Below, in pieces: positions 43,635 to 52,684 of a DNA stretch of 64,000 bases. A model generated the notes under the pieces. It worked only from the letters and a program-made list of their open reading frames with translations. It was not told where the DNA came from and searched no databases. Each line of letters opens with the position of its first letter. Within the stretch, counting starts at the first letter, position 1. The stretch is from a bacterium (GTDB taxonomy: Bacteria; Planctomycetota; Planctomycetia; Pirellulales; Pirellulaceae): the NCBI GenBank assembly GCA_016124445.1, contig WGNR01000020.1:62001-126000 (forward strand), in the 5' to 3' direction. Position numbers and translations under genes: made by a program.

Positions 43635-43965
43635 GGCGATTGCCGTTGGCAGTCGGCTTATCCGGAACGGCCAGCGTGACGGCGCCATCTTCGCTGTAGA
43701 ATCCGGTGACCAGCACTTCGCTGCGGATGGGTCCGATTTGCTTGGGCGGGAAGTTGGTCACGGCGATGATCTGTTTGCCGACCAGTTCTTCACGCGTGTA
43801 GAGCTGCGTGATTTGAGCGCTCGATTTTTTGATGCCAAGCGGCTCGCCAAAGTCGATTTGAAGTTTGTACGCGGGCCGGCGGGCTTCCGGAAACTCTTCT
43901 GCTTGGACAATCGTACCGACGCGGAGTTCGACCGCTTCGAAGTCTTGCCAGGTAATCTCGGGCAT
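43627..43965 (-). CDS. CsaA-like tRNA-binding-domain protein
   Basis: The start at 43965 gives 112 residues (MPEITWQDFEAVELRVGTIV), the normal length of CsaA. The OB-fold tRNA-binding domain of the EMAP/Arc1p type is evident in LRVGTIVQAEEFPEARRPAYKLQIDFG, AQITQLY and GKQIIAVTNFPPKQIGPIRSEVL. CsaA proteins are reported as secretion-related chaperones and bind tRNA. The gene starts 4 bases after the receiver-like gene ends, so they share a transcript. Confidence 0.88.
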   Translation of the reverse strand: MPEITWQDFEAVELRVGTIVQAEEFPEARRPAYKLQIDFGEPLGIKKSSAQITQLYTREELVGKQIIAVTNFPPKQIGPIRSEVLVTGFYSEDGAVTLAVPDKPTANGNRLA

Positions 43966-43969
43966 CGCG

Positions 43970-44341
43970 TTATCCCAGGAATGGTTCCAACTTCTGCAAG
44001 GTGGTTTCCGCGCCCAAGGCCCGCTTGCCAAACCCAGGGACGGCACCTGCCGCTTCGGCCGCGGCTTGGGCGTCCTCGTGGTTTGACAGCAGCATGACGG
44101 GGATTCGCCGAAGTTGGTCGTCCGCCTTGATCTGTTTCAAAAGCTCGATCCCGCAGGAGTAATCATCGTCGAGCTTACGGTTAATGACCACCAGATCGAA
44201 AGAATGTTCGCGCAGCTTCTTCAGGGTGTCGGAATATCCGTGTGCCTGGGCGACCTTGGCGTCGAAGTTGCCTTCGATCAGGCTTTTGACCGAGTTGTGA
44301 TCGTATCCGCAGTTTCCGACGTCGAGAACTTGTTTCGGCAT
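43970..44341 (-). CDS. Receiver-like domain protein lacking the phospho-acceptor
   Basis: The start at 44341 gives a 123-residue single-domain protein of receiver (REC) length and pattern: FDLVVINRKLDDDYSCGIELLKQIKA for strand 3 and helix 3, IPVMLLSNHED for strand 4, and FGKRALG for the conserved Lys after strand 5. At the phospho-acceptor position (normally Asp at the end of strand 3) there is Asn54, and the acidic pair after strand 1 is missing. It is thus probably a pseudo-receiver. It precedes the CsaA-like gene. Confidence 0.72.
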   Translation of the reverse strand: MPKQVLDVGNCGYDHNSVKSLIEGNFDAKVAQAHGYSDTLKKLREHSFDLVVINRKLDDDYSCGIELLKQIKADDQLRRIPVMLLSNHEDAQAAAEAAGAVPGFGKRALGAETTLQKLEPFLG

Positions 44342-44373
44342 GGGTCTGGTTCTTTGAGATTGAATTTGGCGAC

Positions 44374-44407
44374 AAAAAAACGCGGGAGGGCCGTGTGCTC
44401 TCCCGCG
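44374..44407 (-). terminator. Rho-independent terminator of the PQQ-propeller gene
   Basis: On the minus strand CGCGGGAG...CTCCCGCG (8 bp, 11-base loop) is followed by seven T residues, 28 bases past the stop of the gene at 44436-46163. Confidence 0.9.
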
Positions 44408-44435
44408 CTTTTGGATGCTTTTGTCAGCGACAAGG

Positions 44436-46163
44436 TTACTTGTCTGCTTTGGGGACTTCAATCGCGAACAGATGCGTCTTGTTCGCAATGTACAGCACGC
44501 CGTTAGCAACGATCGGGGTTGAATAGACCGAGTTGCCCATGTTGATCTCTTCGATCGGTTCGGCATCGTCCGGGTTGCCCGAGAGCTTGAAGACCGCGAC
44601 GTCGCCATCTTCGTCACCGATGTAAACATGACCGTCGGCGATCAGGGCCGAACCCCAAGCGGCGGCGAACATATCGTAGGTCCAGTGCGGCTTGCCGGTC
44701 TTGGCGTCCAGGCAGTGCAGCAGACCGCTGAAGTCGGCGATGTAGAGCAGATCGTCTTTGATGGTCGTTGTGCCGATGCTGCGGTGCATCGTTTCTTCGA
44801 AGTCGATCTTGCCGTTGCCGTTCTGGTCGAAGGTGGAATAGTGCCAGACGACCGCGCTGTTCGGGTTGGGGACAGCGACTTGGCCATCTTCTTCTACCAC
44901 CGCCTGAATACGCTGATGCTTAATCGGCACGCGCTGGCTGCCTTCGATCTTCATGGCCAGCTCAGCGCTCACGTCGCCGCGTTTGGTGGGGTCGATGCAC
45001 CAGAGGTGACCTTCCCCTTCGCCATGTTCCGGGTCTTGGCCGACGGCAACATAGACGTGGTCGTTGTAAACGACCGGGGTGGCGATGATGTTATTGCGGG
45101 TACCGCGACCACCCAGAACCCACTTCGAGGTCTTCGGGTTGGCATCAAACTTCCAGAGCAGTTCCGGCTTTCCATCTTTGCCCTTGTCGGCCTTGAACGA
45201 GTAAAGCCAGCCGTCGCCACCGGCGAACAGCACTTGCGGCACGTCGCCCAGGGTTGCCACGGTTGGGCTCGACCACTGGCCGTGCAGAATATTCGAGCCT
45301 GGCGACTTGTCGGTCCAGAGGACTTCGCCGGTGTTCTTATCCATGGCGATGAAGCTGGGAGCTTCGGTCGAAGGAATCACGATGTGCGATTCGTCGACGC
45401 CGTTGGAAGTGTTGACGAACAAGATGTCGCCCAGGGCGGTGACCGAGCAGTTGCACATGTTGTGCTGCGAAACGCCCAGTTCCTTCATCATGTCGTAGAT
45501 CCAAATGACGTCGGCTTCCTTGTCACCGGTGAATTCTTCGTTGGTGACAGGACCGTCGTTTTCGCCATCGCGGAAGCCTTCGGCATCAAGGCAGCGAACC
45601 TCGCCGCGGCTAGTCACAAACCAAAGCTTGTTCCCTTCGGCGTAGACGGCGCTACAGATACCTTGCAGCGGCCAGTCGTGCACACGGCCTGTCGGCAGTT
45701 TTTCGCTCGAGTGTTGCCACAGCAGTTCGCCGGTCTTCTCGTCGAAGCAAAGCAGGCAGCCGAGGTCGACCTTCGACGGGTAGCGATCAATGTAGCCGCC
45801 GCCGTTGTTGGTGCCCACGAAGATCTTGCCGTTGCAGACAACCGGGTTGCCGTACGACTGGCTGCCCAGCGGAGCGACCCATTTGATGTTGACCGAATTC
45901 TCCTTCTCCCACGCACCGGTCGAACGGTCGAAACCGCCGACATCCCACGTGGTGGGAACGTTTTTGGCGTCCGGCGTGTTATTACGTGCCGAACTGCCGC
46001 CCCATTGTCGCCAGTCCTTAGGCGAATCGGGCTTAGCCGTGTCGGTCTTGGCAACGGCCTGGGCTTCTTCGGCATTCGCCTTTTGATCGGGAAGCAGGCC
46101 TGCGATCGTCATGCCGACCAGGGCCGAGCCTGCGATCGCGAAGTACGCATACGTCGATTTCAT
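44436..46163 (-). CDS. Secreted PQQ-like beta-propeller protein
   Basis: A 575-residue protein with a signal-type N-terminus (to about residue 32). The beta-propeller has blade motifs such as DEKTGELLWQHSS, DKNTGEVLWTDKSP, DAKTGKPHWTYD and an early WRQWGGSSARNNTPDAKNVP. An EF-hand-like segment DQNGNGKIDFEET lies near residues 435-447, a possible calcium site. Opening and closing segments match planctomycete propellers of the outer-membrane-biogenesis-like group. It sits 59 bases after the larger propeller gene and ends at a strong terminator, so the two form one transcript unit. Confidence 0.88.
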   Translation of the reverse strand: MKSTYAYFAIAGSALVGMTIAGLLPDQKANAEEAQAVAKTDTAKPDSPKDWRQWGGSSARNNTPDAKNVPTTWDVGGFDRSTGAWEKENSVNIKWVAPLGSQSYGNPVVCNGKIFVGTNNGGGYIDRYPSKVDLGCLLCFDEKTGELLWQHSSEKLPTGRVHDWPLQGICSAVYAEGNKLWFVTSRGEVRCLDAEGFRDGENDGPVTNEEFTGDKEADVIWIYDMMKELGVSQHNMCNCSVTALGDILFVNTSNGVDESHIVIPSTEAPSFIAMDKNTGEVLWTDKSPGSNILHGQWSSPTVATLGDVPQVLFAGGDGWLYSFKADKGKDGKPELLWKFDANPKTSKWVLGGRGTRNNIIATPVVYNDHVYVAVGQDPEHGEGEGHLWCIDPTKRGDVSAELAMKIEGSQRVPIKHQRIQAVVEEDGQVAVPNPNSAVVWHYSTFDQNGNGKIDFEETMHRSIGTTTIKDDLLYIADFSGLLHCLDAKTGKPHWTYDMFAAAWGSALIADGHVYIGDEDGDVAVFKLSGNPDDAEPIEEINMGNSVYSTPIVANGVLYIANKTHLFAIEVPKADK

Positions 46164-46222
46164 GGAATTGATGCTCGTAACAATATCTAAAGGGGGAGGA
46201 AATTCAGGGGGGAATCCGCTAG

Positions 46223-48997
46223 TTAACTATTCGGAGTCACCTTGATATTGTCCAGGTAGATTTCACCCGTTTTGGCGTTGCCAAACAGACCTGGACTACC
46301 AGTGGTGTTGGGGACTTCGTCAACGATCTCGACGGTCCAGTCTTCCGGTTCCGCCTGGTCCTTCTTCCAGACTTTACCCTGGGCTTTGGCGGTGCCGTCT
46401 TCCTGGTTGGAGACCTTCAGTTTCATGTGGTACCAGACTTCCGGTTCCAGCTTGAAATCGACGCCCTGGGCGATGCGCTGCTGGGTGATCCAGGTCATTG
46501 CTTTGGCTTTCGATTCGTTGCCCATCAGGATGAACTCGTAGCCTTGGGCGATCAGGCCGATATCGGGAAGTTGCCCTTCCTTCTCGTGAGCCATCACGTC
46601 GGCTTCGATCGTGTAGTCGTGCAGATCGGAATGACCCATCCACGACTGGCTGCGGGTACCCTTGGGAATGGTGGTGATTTTGACCATCACCTTGTTGCCG
46701 TCGACATCACGAACGACGTGTCGGTAACGAGCACCCACCCAGGTAATCGGTGGTTCACCCTTGCCGGTTTTTTCGTTGATGTTGATGTTCTCGAAGTCGA
46801 ATGCCCACGGCAGCGGCGGGACGATGCGGACGCGGGCCTTGCCGGTCAGATCGTCGACCTTGGCCGAGACGTAGGCCGGAGCGTGACCGGCGTCTTTGTT
46901 GGCGACCAGTTCGCCCTTCTCGTCGATCGTGGCAGGGCCTTCGACGCTGAACTGAGCCGAATCAACATCCTTCAGGAACTGTCCACGCGAGTTGAACAGC
47001 TTGACGCGGTAGTCGATCTTATCGCCGGGGTAGATCAGATCTTCGGCGGGAATCACTTGAACGTGAGCCGGCTTTGGATCTTCCGAAACAGGATCTTCAG
47101 CCGGTTGCGGTGGCAATCCACTGAAGCCGGTCTTATTTGCTTCGTTGCCAACGCAGTAGAGGGCGGCGGTGGTGGGGAAGTAAAGCAGGCCTTGAGCACA
47201 GATCGGCGAGCCAATGGCAGCTCCGTCTTTAAGGCGACCCTTGGTCAGGATTTCAACTTCGCCATCTTCTTTGACGCCCAGAACGTAGTAGCGTCCGTTT
47301 TCGGTGATCGTGTAGATCTTGCCATCGGCGTATAGCGGCGAGGCGAACATCTTGGTTCCCAGCGGAGTCTTCCTGAACAACTCTTCACCGGTCTTTGGAT
47401 CGAGCACGAACAACTTAGCCCGGTCGTCGATCACGTACAGCTTGCCGTTGACATACAGTGGTGCACTGCGGTTGCCGTTCAACTCGACGACCTTCCAGTT
47501 TTGTCCGCTGATTGAGATGTCGCCACTCTTGGTCGCGTCGACCGAGACCACGGCACCCATCGTGTTATCGACGTCGATCACGATCTTGCCGTCGACCAGT
47601 TTCGGCTTCACGTTCTCTTCGCCCTGAGCCATGAAGACCGTATCGCCTTCGATGATCGGCGTGCCGTAAAGGCCGCGAGCCGCGAAGGAGAAGCTCCAGT
47701 TGTGCTCGCCAGTGCGCGGCTGCATGCTCCAGATCTTGCCGTCACCGGCACCAACGACGTATTGAGGAATTCCATTAACGATCTTGATGCTGGGAGCACT
47801 GTAGGTCGTGTCGAACGGCAAAGGGGTCGTTTCGGTGAACCAGACCACTTCGCCGGTTCGCTTGTCCATGCCGAGGAAGCGGTGAGCCGGCTTGGCCATG
47901 TCGCCCCAGCCAATGACGATCCCGCTGATGATCACCAGGTCTTCGTATACGATCGGAAAGTTGGTTCGACCGCCGTAGGTCGTCAGCAAACCAAACTCTT
48001 CGTGCATCTTGTGCATCCAGACCGTTTTGCCTGTGTCGGCATCAATACATTGATAATGACCGCAAACGCCCAGGGCGAAGACGGTGTTGGTTTCTGGATC
48101 GCAGGTGACCGCCGACCAGCCGACACGTTCGACCGGAACGTCCGAGAGGTAAACGTTGAAGCGGTTTTCCCAGATCGTTTCACCGGTTTTGGCATCGACG
48201 CAAACGACTCGTTCTCCTTCGCGCGGGGTGCCTTGTTCGGCCGAGCAAAGAACATACAGCTTGCCGTTCATCACGACGGGGGTGCTCCGGGTACCCAGGT
48301 CGTCGCGTTTCCACAGGACGTTGCTGCCTTCGCCGCCTTCTGGATTCCAGCTATCGGGCAACCCGGTTGCACGGCTGATGCCGTTGAACTCAGGACCACG
48401 CCAGTAGAGCCAATCTTGCGGATCGGCCTGACCAGCGGCTGCTGACGCTGCGGTGGTGGTCTTCTTGGCCGAAGCAACTTCGGCGACTGGCTGTTCTGCC
48501 GGAGTCTCTTTCTCGGCTGGCTTGGTCATTTCCGGCTTTTCGGCAGGGACATTCGCATCGGCCGTGTCGGTCGAAGCTGGCTTTGCTTCCTCAGGTTTCG
48601 CTTCCGCAGGTTTGGTGGCCTCCGGTTTCATTGCAGGTTCGGCTGGCTTGGTTTCTTCAGCAGGCTTCACTTCTTCCGCAGGTTTGGCGGGCTCGGCCGG
48701 TTTGGCTTTTTCTGTTGGCTTTGCTTCTTCTGCTGGCTTGGTTTCCGGGGTTTCCGCCGGTTTCATTTCCTCGGCGGGCTTGGTTTCAGCCGTTGGGTCG
48801 GCAGCTTCTTCCGTGGTGGGCGTGCTGGCTGCTGGAGTGGTCGTGGTAGCTGGGCTGTTGAGCGTGGTATTGCTATGCGAAGGACGTCCCGAGGGGGGCG
48901 GCGTACAGCCGAAGGAGACGACCAACAGAGATAGAGCGAGAACCAACGCCGCCGAGGCAGATGTTGGGAATTGCTGAGGTGCTTTGAGCCTGAACAT
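46223..48997 (-). CDS. Large PQQ-like beta-propeller lipoprotein with EKPA linker and C-terminal beta-sandwich
   Basis: A 924-residue protein. Order: lipoprotein signal (VVSFGC, about residue 31); a Thr/Pro/Ala stretch; about 75 residues of Lys-Pro-Ala-Glu repeats; a second linker; a PQQ-like propeller (about 195-620, blades such as DAKTGETIWENR, DKRTGEVVWFTET, DPKTGEELFRK); an Ig-like segment (about 640-730); and a C-terminal concanavalin-like domain resembling DUF1080/LamG (SWMGHSDLHDYTIEADV, ending YLDNIKVTPNS). The long tether and two binding modules suggest an outer-membrane-anchored glycan-interacting protein. Neither enzymatic residues nor substrate are visible. Confidence 0.88.
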   Translation of the reverse strand: MFRLKAPQQFPTSASAALVLALSLLVVSFGCTPPPSGRPSHSNTTLNSPATTTTPAASTPTTEEAADPTAETKPAEEMKPAETPETKPAEEAKPTEKAKPAEPAKPAEEVKPAEETKPAEPAMKPEATKPAEAKPEEAKPASTDTADANVPAEKPEMTKPAEKETPAEQPVAEVASAKKTTTAASAAAGQADPQDWLYWRGPEFNGISRATGLPDSWNPEGGEGSNVLWKRDDLGTRSTPVVMNGKLYVLCSAEQGTPREGERVVCVDAKTGETIWENRFNVYLSDVPVERVGWSAVTCDPETNTVFALGVCGHYQCIDADTGKTVWMHKMHEEFGLLTTYGGRTNFPIVYEDLVIISGIVIGWGDMAKPAHRFLGMDKRTGEVVWFTETTPLPFDTTYSAPSIKIVNGIPQYVVGAGDGKIWSMQPRTGEHNWSFSFAARGLYGTPIIEGDTVFMAQGEENVKPKLVDGKIVIDVDNTMGAVVSVDATKSGDISISGQNWKVVELNGNRSAPLYVNGKLYVIDDRAKLFVLDPKTGEELFRKTPLGTKMFASPLYADGKIYTITENGRYYVLGVKEDGEVEILTKGRLKDGAAIGSPICAQGLLYFPTTAALYCVGNEANKTGFSGLPPQPAEDPVSEDPKPAHVQVIPAEDLIYPGDKIDYRVKLFNSRGQFLKDVDSAQFSVEGPATIDEKGELVANKDAGHAPAYVSAKVDDLTGKARVRIVPPLPWAFDFENININEKTGKGEPPITWVGARYRHVVRDVDGNKVMVKITTIPKGTRSQSWMGHSDLHDYTIEADVMAHEKEGQLPDIGLIAQGYEFILMGNESKAKAMTWITQQRIAQGVDFKLEPEVWYHMKLKVSNQEDGTAKAQGKVWKKDQAEPEDWTVEIVDEVPNTTGSPGLFGNAKTGEIYLDNIKVTPNS
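48560..48790 (-). repeat. Low-complexity KPAE repeat in the propeller lipoprotein
   Basis: The minus strand encodes repeated units such as KPAEEAKP and KPAEPAKP. The DNA repeats GCTGGCTTGGTTTC/GCAGGTTTGGC-type words, so the segment is prone to length variation. Confidence 0.8.
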
Positions 48998-49221
48998 AGA
49001 GATCTCTACATCATTGGGAGGGAGTGTCGAATCGCAGCTTCAAGCTTATACCTGTTTAAACGACTATGCAAGGAATCTCCCGATTGCACAGCCCTGGTGA
49101 TGGGGGAAATAAATGCCGGGGCTAGCGTTTCGGAGGGTTGGCAGGCAGGTCAGGGAGGAGGTCGATCAGGGCGCAGGAAAGCCGGATTATGCGGTTTTTT
49201 TCGGTGTTCTGTAGTTCGAGT

Positions 49222-49587
49222 TTAATCGAACCACTCGTCTTCCGGGTCGAATTTTGGATAGACGATGTTCAAAATCTTCATCTTTCCGAGAGCCCTATGC
49301 CGGGTGCCGGGGCGAATCATGATGCACATTCCTGAGTGAACGGCGATCCGTTGGCTGTCCAGTTCCATTTGGGCATCCTCGCCACATTCCAGAAAGAAGT
49401 AGGTCTCGGTCAATGTTTTGTGGTAGTGGACTTTCGCGTCGGTCGAGATTTCGGTGACGTGAATCGTGCCAGGATAGTCTTCAACGTCAGCCAATCCACG
49501 ACGGGCCGTACCGCACGGGCACGGTACGCCAGGAATCATGGAAAAGTCGACCAGTTCATAGCCCTTAGTAGTTGGGTTGGGGGTCAT
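49222..49587 (-). CDS. Cupin-fold protein
   Basis: A 121-residue single-domain protein with the cupin motif pattern: VHYHKTLTETYFFLECG (motif 1, His-His-Glu) and GMCIMIRPGTRHRAL (motif 2, with His). The early CPCGTARRGL segment contains two Cys. It could bind a metal and act on a small molecule, but the reaction is unknown. There is no obvious operon partner. Confidence 0.82.
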   Translation of the reverse strand: MTPNPTTKGYELVDFSMIPGVPCPCGTARRGLADVEDYPGTIHVTEISTDAKVHYHKTLTETYFFLECGEDAQMELDSQRIAVHSGMCIMIRPGTRHRALGKMKILNIVYPKFDPEDEWFD

Positions 49588-50218
49588 GGCATTACCGTCA
49601 AACTATTGGCAGATCGAAAAATTGGAGTGCGCGTTTCCGCATATTCTACCCGCCACGACATTGAGGGGCCACTGATAGCAGGCTGTTAATCTGTAGTGAT
49701 TCGGCAAGGCTTGATGCGATTTTGAGGCAGCTTGGGCATCGGCCGGGGTCGCATAATCGTCAAGGTTTGCCTGTCTTTCGTGTTGGGCAAAGTTCATCCA
49801 ATCGAAGATGTAAACCAAGTAGCTGAAATTGGTTCCGAGTAATCAAGCCAGCCTTGTCATTCCGCCGATACCGACAGTCAGACATACCTGCACGAGGTGT
49901 CTACAAATGGAATTCCCTCTGGCGGATCACGAGGGGCTGCCGCATTTTCGATGGGGAACTTTCGGGTCAAGGATTGGCTCGACGGAAGTTCGGCAGAGGA
50001 CTGTGGTGATCACAGAGATTCGAAGACTTTGTTCAACAGGTTCGACTACACGCTCAATCTCTTGAGGCTTTGTTGTCCAACCCGCCAAATGGGCAGCCTC
50101 ATGGGTGCGAGCAATCGCGGCGTGGTAGTCGCATACCGTGATTGTTCACGAGAGCGCCGGCCTGAAGGCAAAGAACTCGGGATCTGGGAGTCCACCACTC
50201 AGAAGGAGAAATGACTCG
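49588..50218. other. Long region without a clear gene (631 bp) upstream of the Cys-rich gene
   Basis: Short frames exist on both strands, including a 71-residue minus-strand one at 49603-49818, but none has convincing codon use, ribosome binding site or family. The last part holds the GAAGGAG ribosome binding site (50202-50208) for the Cys-rich gene. The promoter is not obvious. It may contain a long leader or a decayed gene. Confidence 0.5.
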
Positions 50219-51058
50219 ATGAAATTGAACACTCTCTTGGCAACGCTGGTGCTCGCCTTCGTGTGTAGCCAGGCAAATGCCGCAGGACTCTTGAACCAAA
50301 TGCTGGGAACCGGCTGCGGTTGCGATACGTCCTGCTGTCAAACCCCGAAATGCTGCTCGCCTACACCGCGTTGCTGCATGCCCAAACCGACCTGTTGTGC
50401 TCCGGCCGCCGCAACTTGCTGTGCTCCGGAACCAACCTGCTGTGCTCCTGAAGCTTGCGGTTGTGGAGCTCCTGAAGCTACCTGTGCTGCTCCTGCCGCT
50501 TGCGGTGGTTGCGGTTCGTGCTGCAAGAAGCGTTGCACTCCGCTGCGGGACGCACTGGAAAACCTGTTCTGCTGCAAGAAGAGCTGCTGCCACACCAGCT
50601 GCTGTGCTGCTGAACCTTCCTGTGCTGCTCCGGAAGCTACCTGCTGTGCTCCTTCCGCTTGCGGTTGTGGTGCTCCTGAAGCTTCGTGTGCTGCCCCTGA
50701 AGCTTGCGGCTGCGGTGCTCCTGAAGCTACCTGCGGTGCTCCTTCGTGCGGCGGTTGCGGATCGTGCTGCAAGAAGCATTGCAGCATCTTCGCTCCTAAG
50801 TGCGGTTGCAAGTCGAGCTGCACCCCGCTGAAAGACGCTATCAATCGTCTGTTCTGCTTCCCAGGTTTGTGCTGCCACAAGAGCCACGGTTGCGGAAGCA
50901 GCTGCGGTTGTGACACCGGTTGCGGCGACAGCTGCGGCTGTGGCGTTGCCCCGGCTGCCGCTGGTACTCCGACCGAAGCTGACGTCATGCCGCCAGCTCC
51001 GGTTCCTTCGGAAACCATGACCTACGTTCCGGCTCGCCGTCGTCTGGTTGCTAACTAA
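50219..51058 (+). CDS. Secreted cysteine- and proline-rich repeat protein
   Basis: The start at 50219 follows a strong ribosome binding site and opens a signal peptide (ends QANA, about residue 21). The 279-residue precursor has more than 50 Cys residues, about one in five, arranged in CCAPE, CGCGAPEA and GGCGSCCKK units. Two longer half-repeats each end in a CTPLRDALENLF-type helix (about 105-117 and 200-211). The tail (APAPVPSETMTYVPARRRLVAN) is Cys-free. Disulfide-cross-linked wall or S-layer material is the likeliest role: planctomycete cell walls were described as rich in cystine and proline. Family unknown. Confidence 0.9.
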   Translation: MKLNTLLATLVLAFVCSQANAAGLLNQMLGTGCGCDTSCCQTPKCCSPTPRCCMPKPTCCAPAAATCCAPEPTCCAPEACGCGAPEATCAAPAACGGCGSCCKKRCTPLRDALENLFCCKKSCCHTSCCAAEPSCAAPEATCCAPSACGCGAPEASCAAPEACGCGAPEATCGAPSCGGCGSCCKKHCSIFAPKCGCKSSCTPLKDAINRLFCFPGLCCHKSHGCGSSCGCDTGCGDSCGCGVAPAAAGTPTEADVMPPAPVPSETMTYVPARRRLVAN

Positions 51059-51084
51059 GCCCAGCGATTGCCGCTAGAAAAAAC

Positions 51085-51121
51085 AAAAAGCCTGGTTGGG
51101 GTAACCCAGCCAGGCTTTTTT
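51085..51121. terminator. Bidirectional rho-independent terminator
   Basis: AAAAAGCCTGG...CCAGGCTTTTTT with further inner GGG/CCC pairs around loop GTAA. It lies between the Cys-rich gene and the convergent sulfatase gene. Confidence 0.93.
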
Positions 51122-51148
51122 GTGCGCGCTAAGAGAGAAACGAGCCAA

Positions 51149-52684
51149 TCAGTATTTGCCGCCGGCCCTGGGAGTATCGTCCTTGTACTTCTCGCGATTC
51201 TTTTCCAGCAGCTTTTCCATCCGAGCCTGAACCTTGGCATAGGCTGGATCGCCGTAGACGCTGTGCATCTCTTGCGGGTCTTTTTCAAGATCGAACAACT
51301 CCCACTCATTCAAGCGGTAGTAATAGATCAGCTTGTAGCGACCATCAAACACGCCGTAGTGCCGCGGCACGTTGTGTGCGCCGGGGTTTTCGTAGTAGTG
51401 ATAGTAGAGCGCTTCGCGCCAATCTTTCGGAGCGGTTCCGTCTCCTTCCAAAATTGGCAGCATGCTTAGGCCCTGCATTTCATCCGGGATCGGTACGCCG
51501 GCTGCTGCCAGGAAGGTTTCAGCGTTGTCGAGATTGGCGACTACTGCGTTGCTGACGGTGCCTGGTTTGACGTGGCCTGGCCAACGAACCAAGAGCGGCG
51601 TGCGGAACGATTCTTCGTACATCCAACGTTTGTCGAACCAACCATGTTCGCCCAGGTAAAAGCCCTGGTCTGCGGTGTAGACCACCAGCGTGTTATCGGT
51701 CAGGCCTTCTTCATCCAGGTAATCGAGTACGCGGCCGACGTTTTCGTCGACCGAGTCGATGCAGCGAAGGTAGTCCTTGATGTAGCGTTGGAACTTCCAA
51801 CGCACCAGGGCGTCACCCTTCAGGTTCGCTTCTTCGAAGGCCTTGTTCTTCGGGCCGTAAGCGGCTTCCCAGACTTTCAATTGTTCGGGAGTCAATCCAC
51901 GTGGCTTATTCAGCTTCAGGTCGGTCGCATTCATGGTCTTGGCGATCATCATGTCCTGATTCTTCGCGCCCGATGCCCGGCCGGTGTACTCATCGAAAAG
52001 AGTTTCCGGTTCAGGGAATTCGATGTCGTCGTACTTGTTCAGGTACTTTGGTCCCGGCATCCAGTTGCGATGCGGCGCCTTGTGCTGGTAGCAAAGCAGG
52101 AACGGTTTGCTTGGGTCGCGTTTGTTCTTCAGCCAATCAAGCGCGATATCGGTAATGATATCGGTGGTGTAGCCTTCGTACTTCTTCGGGCCCTCCGAGG
52201 TCAGCATGCCTGGGTTGTAGTAAGGACCTTGGCCGCGAAGCACGTTCCAATAGTCAAAGCCGGTCGGATCGCTCACCAGGTGCCACTTGCCGACCATCGC
52301 CGTTTGGTAGCCTGCCTTTTGGAGCAGCTTCGGGTAGGTCAATTGAGAGCTGTCAAAGCGGCTGCGGTTGTCATAGAAACCATTCAGGTGGCTGTACTTG
52401 CCGGTCAGGTTCACGGCCCGCGACGGACCGCAGATGCTGTTGGTGACATACGCATGATTGAAACGCATGCCTTCTTTGGCAATGCGATCGATATTGGGTG
52501 TCTTGTTGATGGCCCCAGGGTAAGCCGAAATCGCCTGGAAGGCATGGTCATCGGCCATGATGAATAAGATGTTCGGCTTCTTGGTTGTCGGATCGTCGGC
52601 GGCACTCGCTGGGGCGGCGAAGTTGCTCAGTCCGATCAGGCCGACCATGAGTGAGAAAAAGAGGTTTCGAAATATCGCGGTCAT
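51149..52684 (-). CDS. Secreted sulfatase
   Basis: The start at 52684 is supported by an AGGAG ribosome binding site and a signal peptide ending APASA. The 511-residue enzyme has the sulfatase metal site IMADDHAFQAISAY (about 42-55), the CGPSR core (Cys85), and YTADQGFYLGEHGWFDKRWMYEESF near 335-360. These are typical of the N-sulfoglucosamine sulfohydrolase / heparan-type subgroup, though substrate assignment is uncertain. Monocistronic. Confidence 0.93.
   Translation of the reverse strand: MTAIFRNLFFSLMVGLIGLSNFAAPASAADDPTTKKPNILFIMADDHAFQAISAYPGAINKTPNIDRIAKEGMRFNHAYVTNSICGPSRAVNLTGKYSHLNGFYDNRSRFDSSQLTYPKLLQKAGYQTAMVGKWHLVSDPTGFDYWNVLRGQGPYYNPGMLTSEGPKKYEGYTTDIITDIALDWLKNKRDPSKPFLLCYQHKAPHRNWMPGPKYLNKYDDIEFPEPETLFDEYTGRASGAKNQDMMIAKTMNATDLKLNKPRGLTPEQLKVWEAAYGPKNKAFEEANLKGDALVRWKFQRYIKDYLRCIDSVDENVGRVLDYLDEEGLTDNTLVVYTADQGFYLGEHGWFDKRWMYEESFRTPLLVRWPGHVKPGTVSNAVVANLDNAETFLAAAGVPIPDEMQGLSMLPILEGDGTAPKDWREALYYHYYENPGAHNVPRHYGVFDGRYKLIYYYRLNEWELFDLEKDPQEMHSVYGDPAYAKVQARMEKLLEKNREKYKDDTPRAGGKY

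Noticed and set aside
44628..46190. 520-residue plus-strand frame opposite the PQQ-propeller gene
   Set aside because: Antisense shadow; the minus strand carries the propeller motifs, signal peptide and terminator.
48453..48977. Gly/Ala/Ser/Val-rich plus-strand frame opposite the KPAE linker
   Set aside because: A mirror of the low-complexity repeat on the opposite strand, with no start signals.
49603..49818. 71-residue minus-strand ORF before the cupin start region
   Set aside because: No ribosome binding site, no recognisable family, and the C-terminal half does not look coding. It may be a decayed gene, but support is too weak.
50099..50887. 262-residue Ser/Ala/Thr/Arg-rich frame opposite the Cys-rich gene
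   Set aside because: It is the antisense image of the repetitive Cys codons. The sense frame has a signal peptide, ribosome binding site and terminator.
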